From positions 21,982,373 to 22,046,372 of the forward strand of contig OY720643.1 of NCBI GenBank assembly GCA_963169105.1: DNA of 64,000 bases. Direction: 5' to 3'. Shown here one piece after another: positions 62,765 through 64,000 of the stretch (positions are counted from its first letter, which is position 1; each line of letters begins with the position of its first letter). A program made the position numbers and the translations under genes. The DNA comes from Ceriagrion tenellum. Its lineage: Eukaryota; Arthropoda; Insecta; Odonata; Coenagrionidae. The notes under the pieces were generated by a model. That model saw only the letters and a list, made by a program, of their open reading frames with translations. It searched no databases and was not told where the DNA came from.

Positions 62765-64000
62765 ATTTCTTTTGAAAAATGTTTCTCGTCCGGCAAAACA
62801 TTTTATTCTTCCGATTAAAGAAAGCACTAGGAAAAATTTTCAACAGCTTTTCTTATTCCCAGCCTATAAATTTGAATTATAATCCTTTATAAAAATATTT
62901 CTCGTCCGGCAAACCATTTTATTCTTCCAATTAAAGAGTGCTCTAAGAAAATTATTTAAACGCTTTTCTTATTCCAACACTGAAAATCAGAAATATATTT
63001 CTTTTGGAAAATGTTTCTCCTCCGGCAAATCAATTTATTCTTTAGATTAAAGAAGGCTCTAGGAAATATATATAAACGCTATATTATTACAAAACTGAAA
63101 ATCAGAAATATATTTCTTTTGAAAAATGTTTCTCGCCCGGAACACCATTTTATTCTTCCGATTAAAGAGTGCTCTAGGAAAAATATTTATCCGCTATTCT
63201 TATTCGAAAACTGAAAATAAAAAAATATATTTCTGTTGAATAGTGTTTCTCGTTTGGCAAATTATTTTATTCTTCTGATTAAAGAGATCTCAAGGAATAA
63301 TATTCAACCGCTTTTCACATTCCCAACATATCAATCTGAATTAAATTCCTTTTTTAAAAAGGTTTCAAGTCCGGCAAACCATCGTATTCTTCCGATTAAA
63401 GAGTGCTCTAGGAAAAATACTTAAACGATTTTCTTATTCCAAATCCAAAAATCAGAAATATATTTCTTTTGAAAATAGTTTCTCGACCGGCAAACCATTT
63501 TATTATCCCGATTTAAGAGTGCTTAAGGAAAATATTTTAAAGCTTTTTTTTTTCCAACAATAAAAATCAGAAATATATTTCTTTTGAAAAATGTTTCTCG
63601 TCCGGCAAACCATTGTATTCTTCCGATTAAAGAGTGCTCTAGCAAAAATATTTATCCACTTTTCTTATTCCAAAACTGAAAATCAGAAATATATTTCTTT
63701 TGAAAATCGTTTCTCGTCCGGGAAACCATTTTATTCTTCCGATTGAAGAGTGCTCTAGGAAAAACATTTAAAACCTTTTCTTATTCCTAAATTAAAAACC
63801 AGAAAAATATTTCTTTTGAAAAATGATTCTCGTCAGGCAAATCATTTTATTCTTCCAAATAAAGAGTGCTCTAGGAAAAATATTTATCCGCTTTTTTTAG
63901 TCAAAAACTAACAATCAGAAATATATTTCTCTTGAAAAATGTTTCTCGTCCGGCAAAACCATTTTATTCTTCCGATTAAATAGTGCTCTAGGAAAATAAT
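62765..64000 (+). repeat. Satellite, right edge of window, about 11 monomers
   Basis: Plus-oriented monomers that follow copy 1's right flank (51,228-52,462) unit by unit. The array is still running at the last base. Confidence 0.95.

Larger units (their letters stand above)
58016..64000 (+). repeat. 11.5-kb segmental duplication, copy 2 (cut by window edge)
   Basis: Right-hand partner of 46,480-52,462. It includes the satellite flank, the whole second transposon and the following satellite up to the last base of the window. The duplicated unit therefore continues beyond what can be seen. Confidence 0.95.

Noticed and set aside
16213..64000. CRISPR-like array of regular repeats
   Set aside because: Units are contiguous about 116-bp tandem monomers varying along their whole length, with no short identical repeat plus unique spacer pattern, in a eukaryotic context.
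16213..64000. CENP-B box in the satellite
   Set aside because: I looked for TTCG-N4-A-N2-CGGG around the CGTCCGG and CGTCGGG sections of the monomer and found no match with the required spacing.

Overview
The window looks like animal, most likely arthropod (insect), nuclear DNA. The evidence is one 5'-truncated non-LTR retrotransposon end with a restriction-like endonuclease domain, two copies of a cut-and-paste DNA transposon relic of a type I associate with arthropods and other invertebrates, AT-rich spacer with microsatellites, and a very large satellite array. I see no intact host gene, tRNA, rRNA, CRISPR or operon. Almost every open frame in the array is a by-product of the 116-bp repeat.

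Layout. (1) 1 to about 8,207: ordinary low-copy spacer. It holds a pyrimidine-rich tract, a dispersed repeat pair, a palindrome, a MITE-like inverted repeat with (TA)n, one weak candidate exon, and a retrotransposon 3' fragment (6,235-7,105) lying between two (TAA)n-type tracts. (2) about 8,208-16,212: older, divergent satellite monomers that switch strand five times. (3) about 16,213-47,171: a one-directional, strongly structured satellite of about 116-bp monomers. Recognisable monomer variants follow each other in fixed order, giving a higher-order repeat, and blocks of several kb are duplicated within it. (4) 47,172-51,227: a 4,056-bp DNA transposon with terminal inverted repeats of about 830 bp and a 4-bp target duplication (ATTT), carrying a broken transposase gene on the minus strand. 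(5) 51,228-58,708: satellite again, with a divergent block from about 52.6 to 58.0 kb. (6) 58,709-62,764: a second, nearly identical transposon copy in the same satellite context. (7) 62,765-64,000: satellite, still running at the window edge. About 410 monomers are present in all.

The two transposon copies are not two insertions. Everything from about 46.48 kb onward repeats 11.54 kb later, with the same insertion point and the same transposase lesions, so an already dead element was copied along with its satellite. The window therefore reads as the edge of a large, probably heterochromatic (possibly pericentromeric) satellite domain that evolves by unequal exchange at several scales: monomer, higher-order unit of 7 to 19 monomers, blocks of several kb, and an 11.5-kb unit that includes a transposon. 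I found no new enzymatic system. The best leads are the higher-order structure, the dyads kept in each monomer, and the transposon whose long inverted repeat begins inside its own transposase gene.
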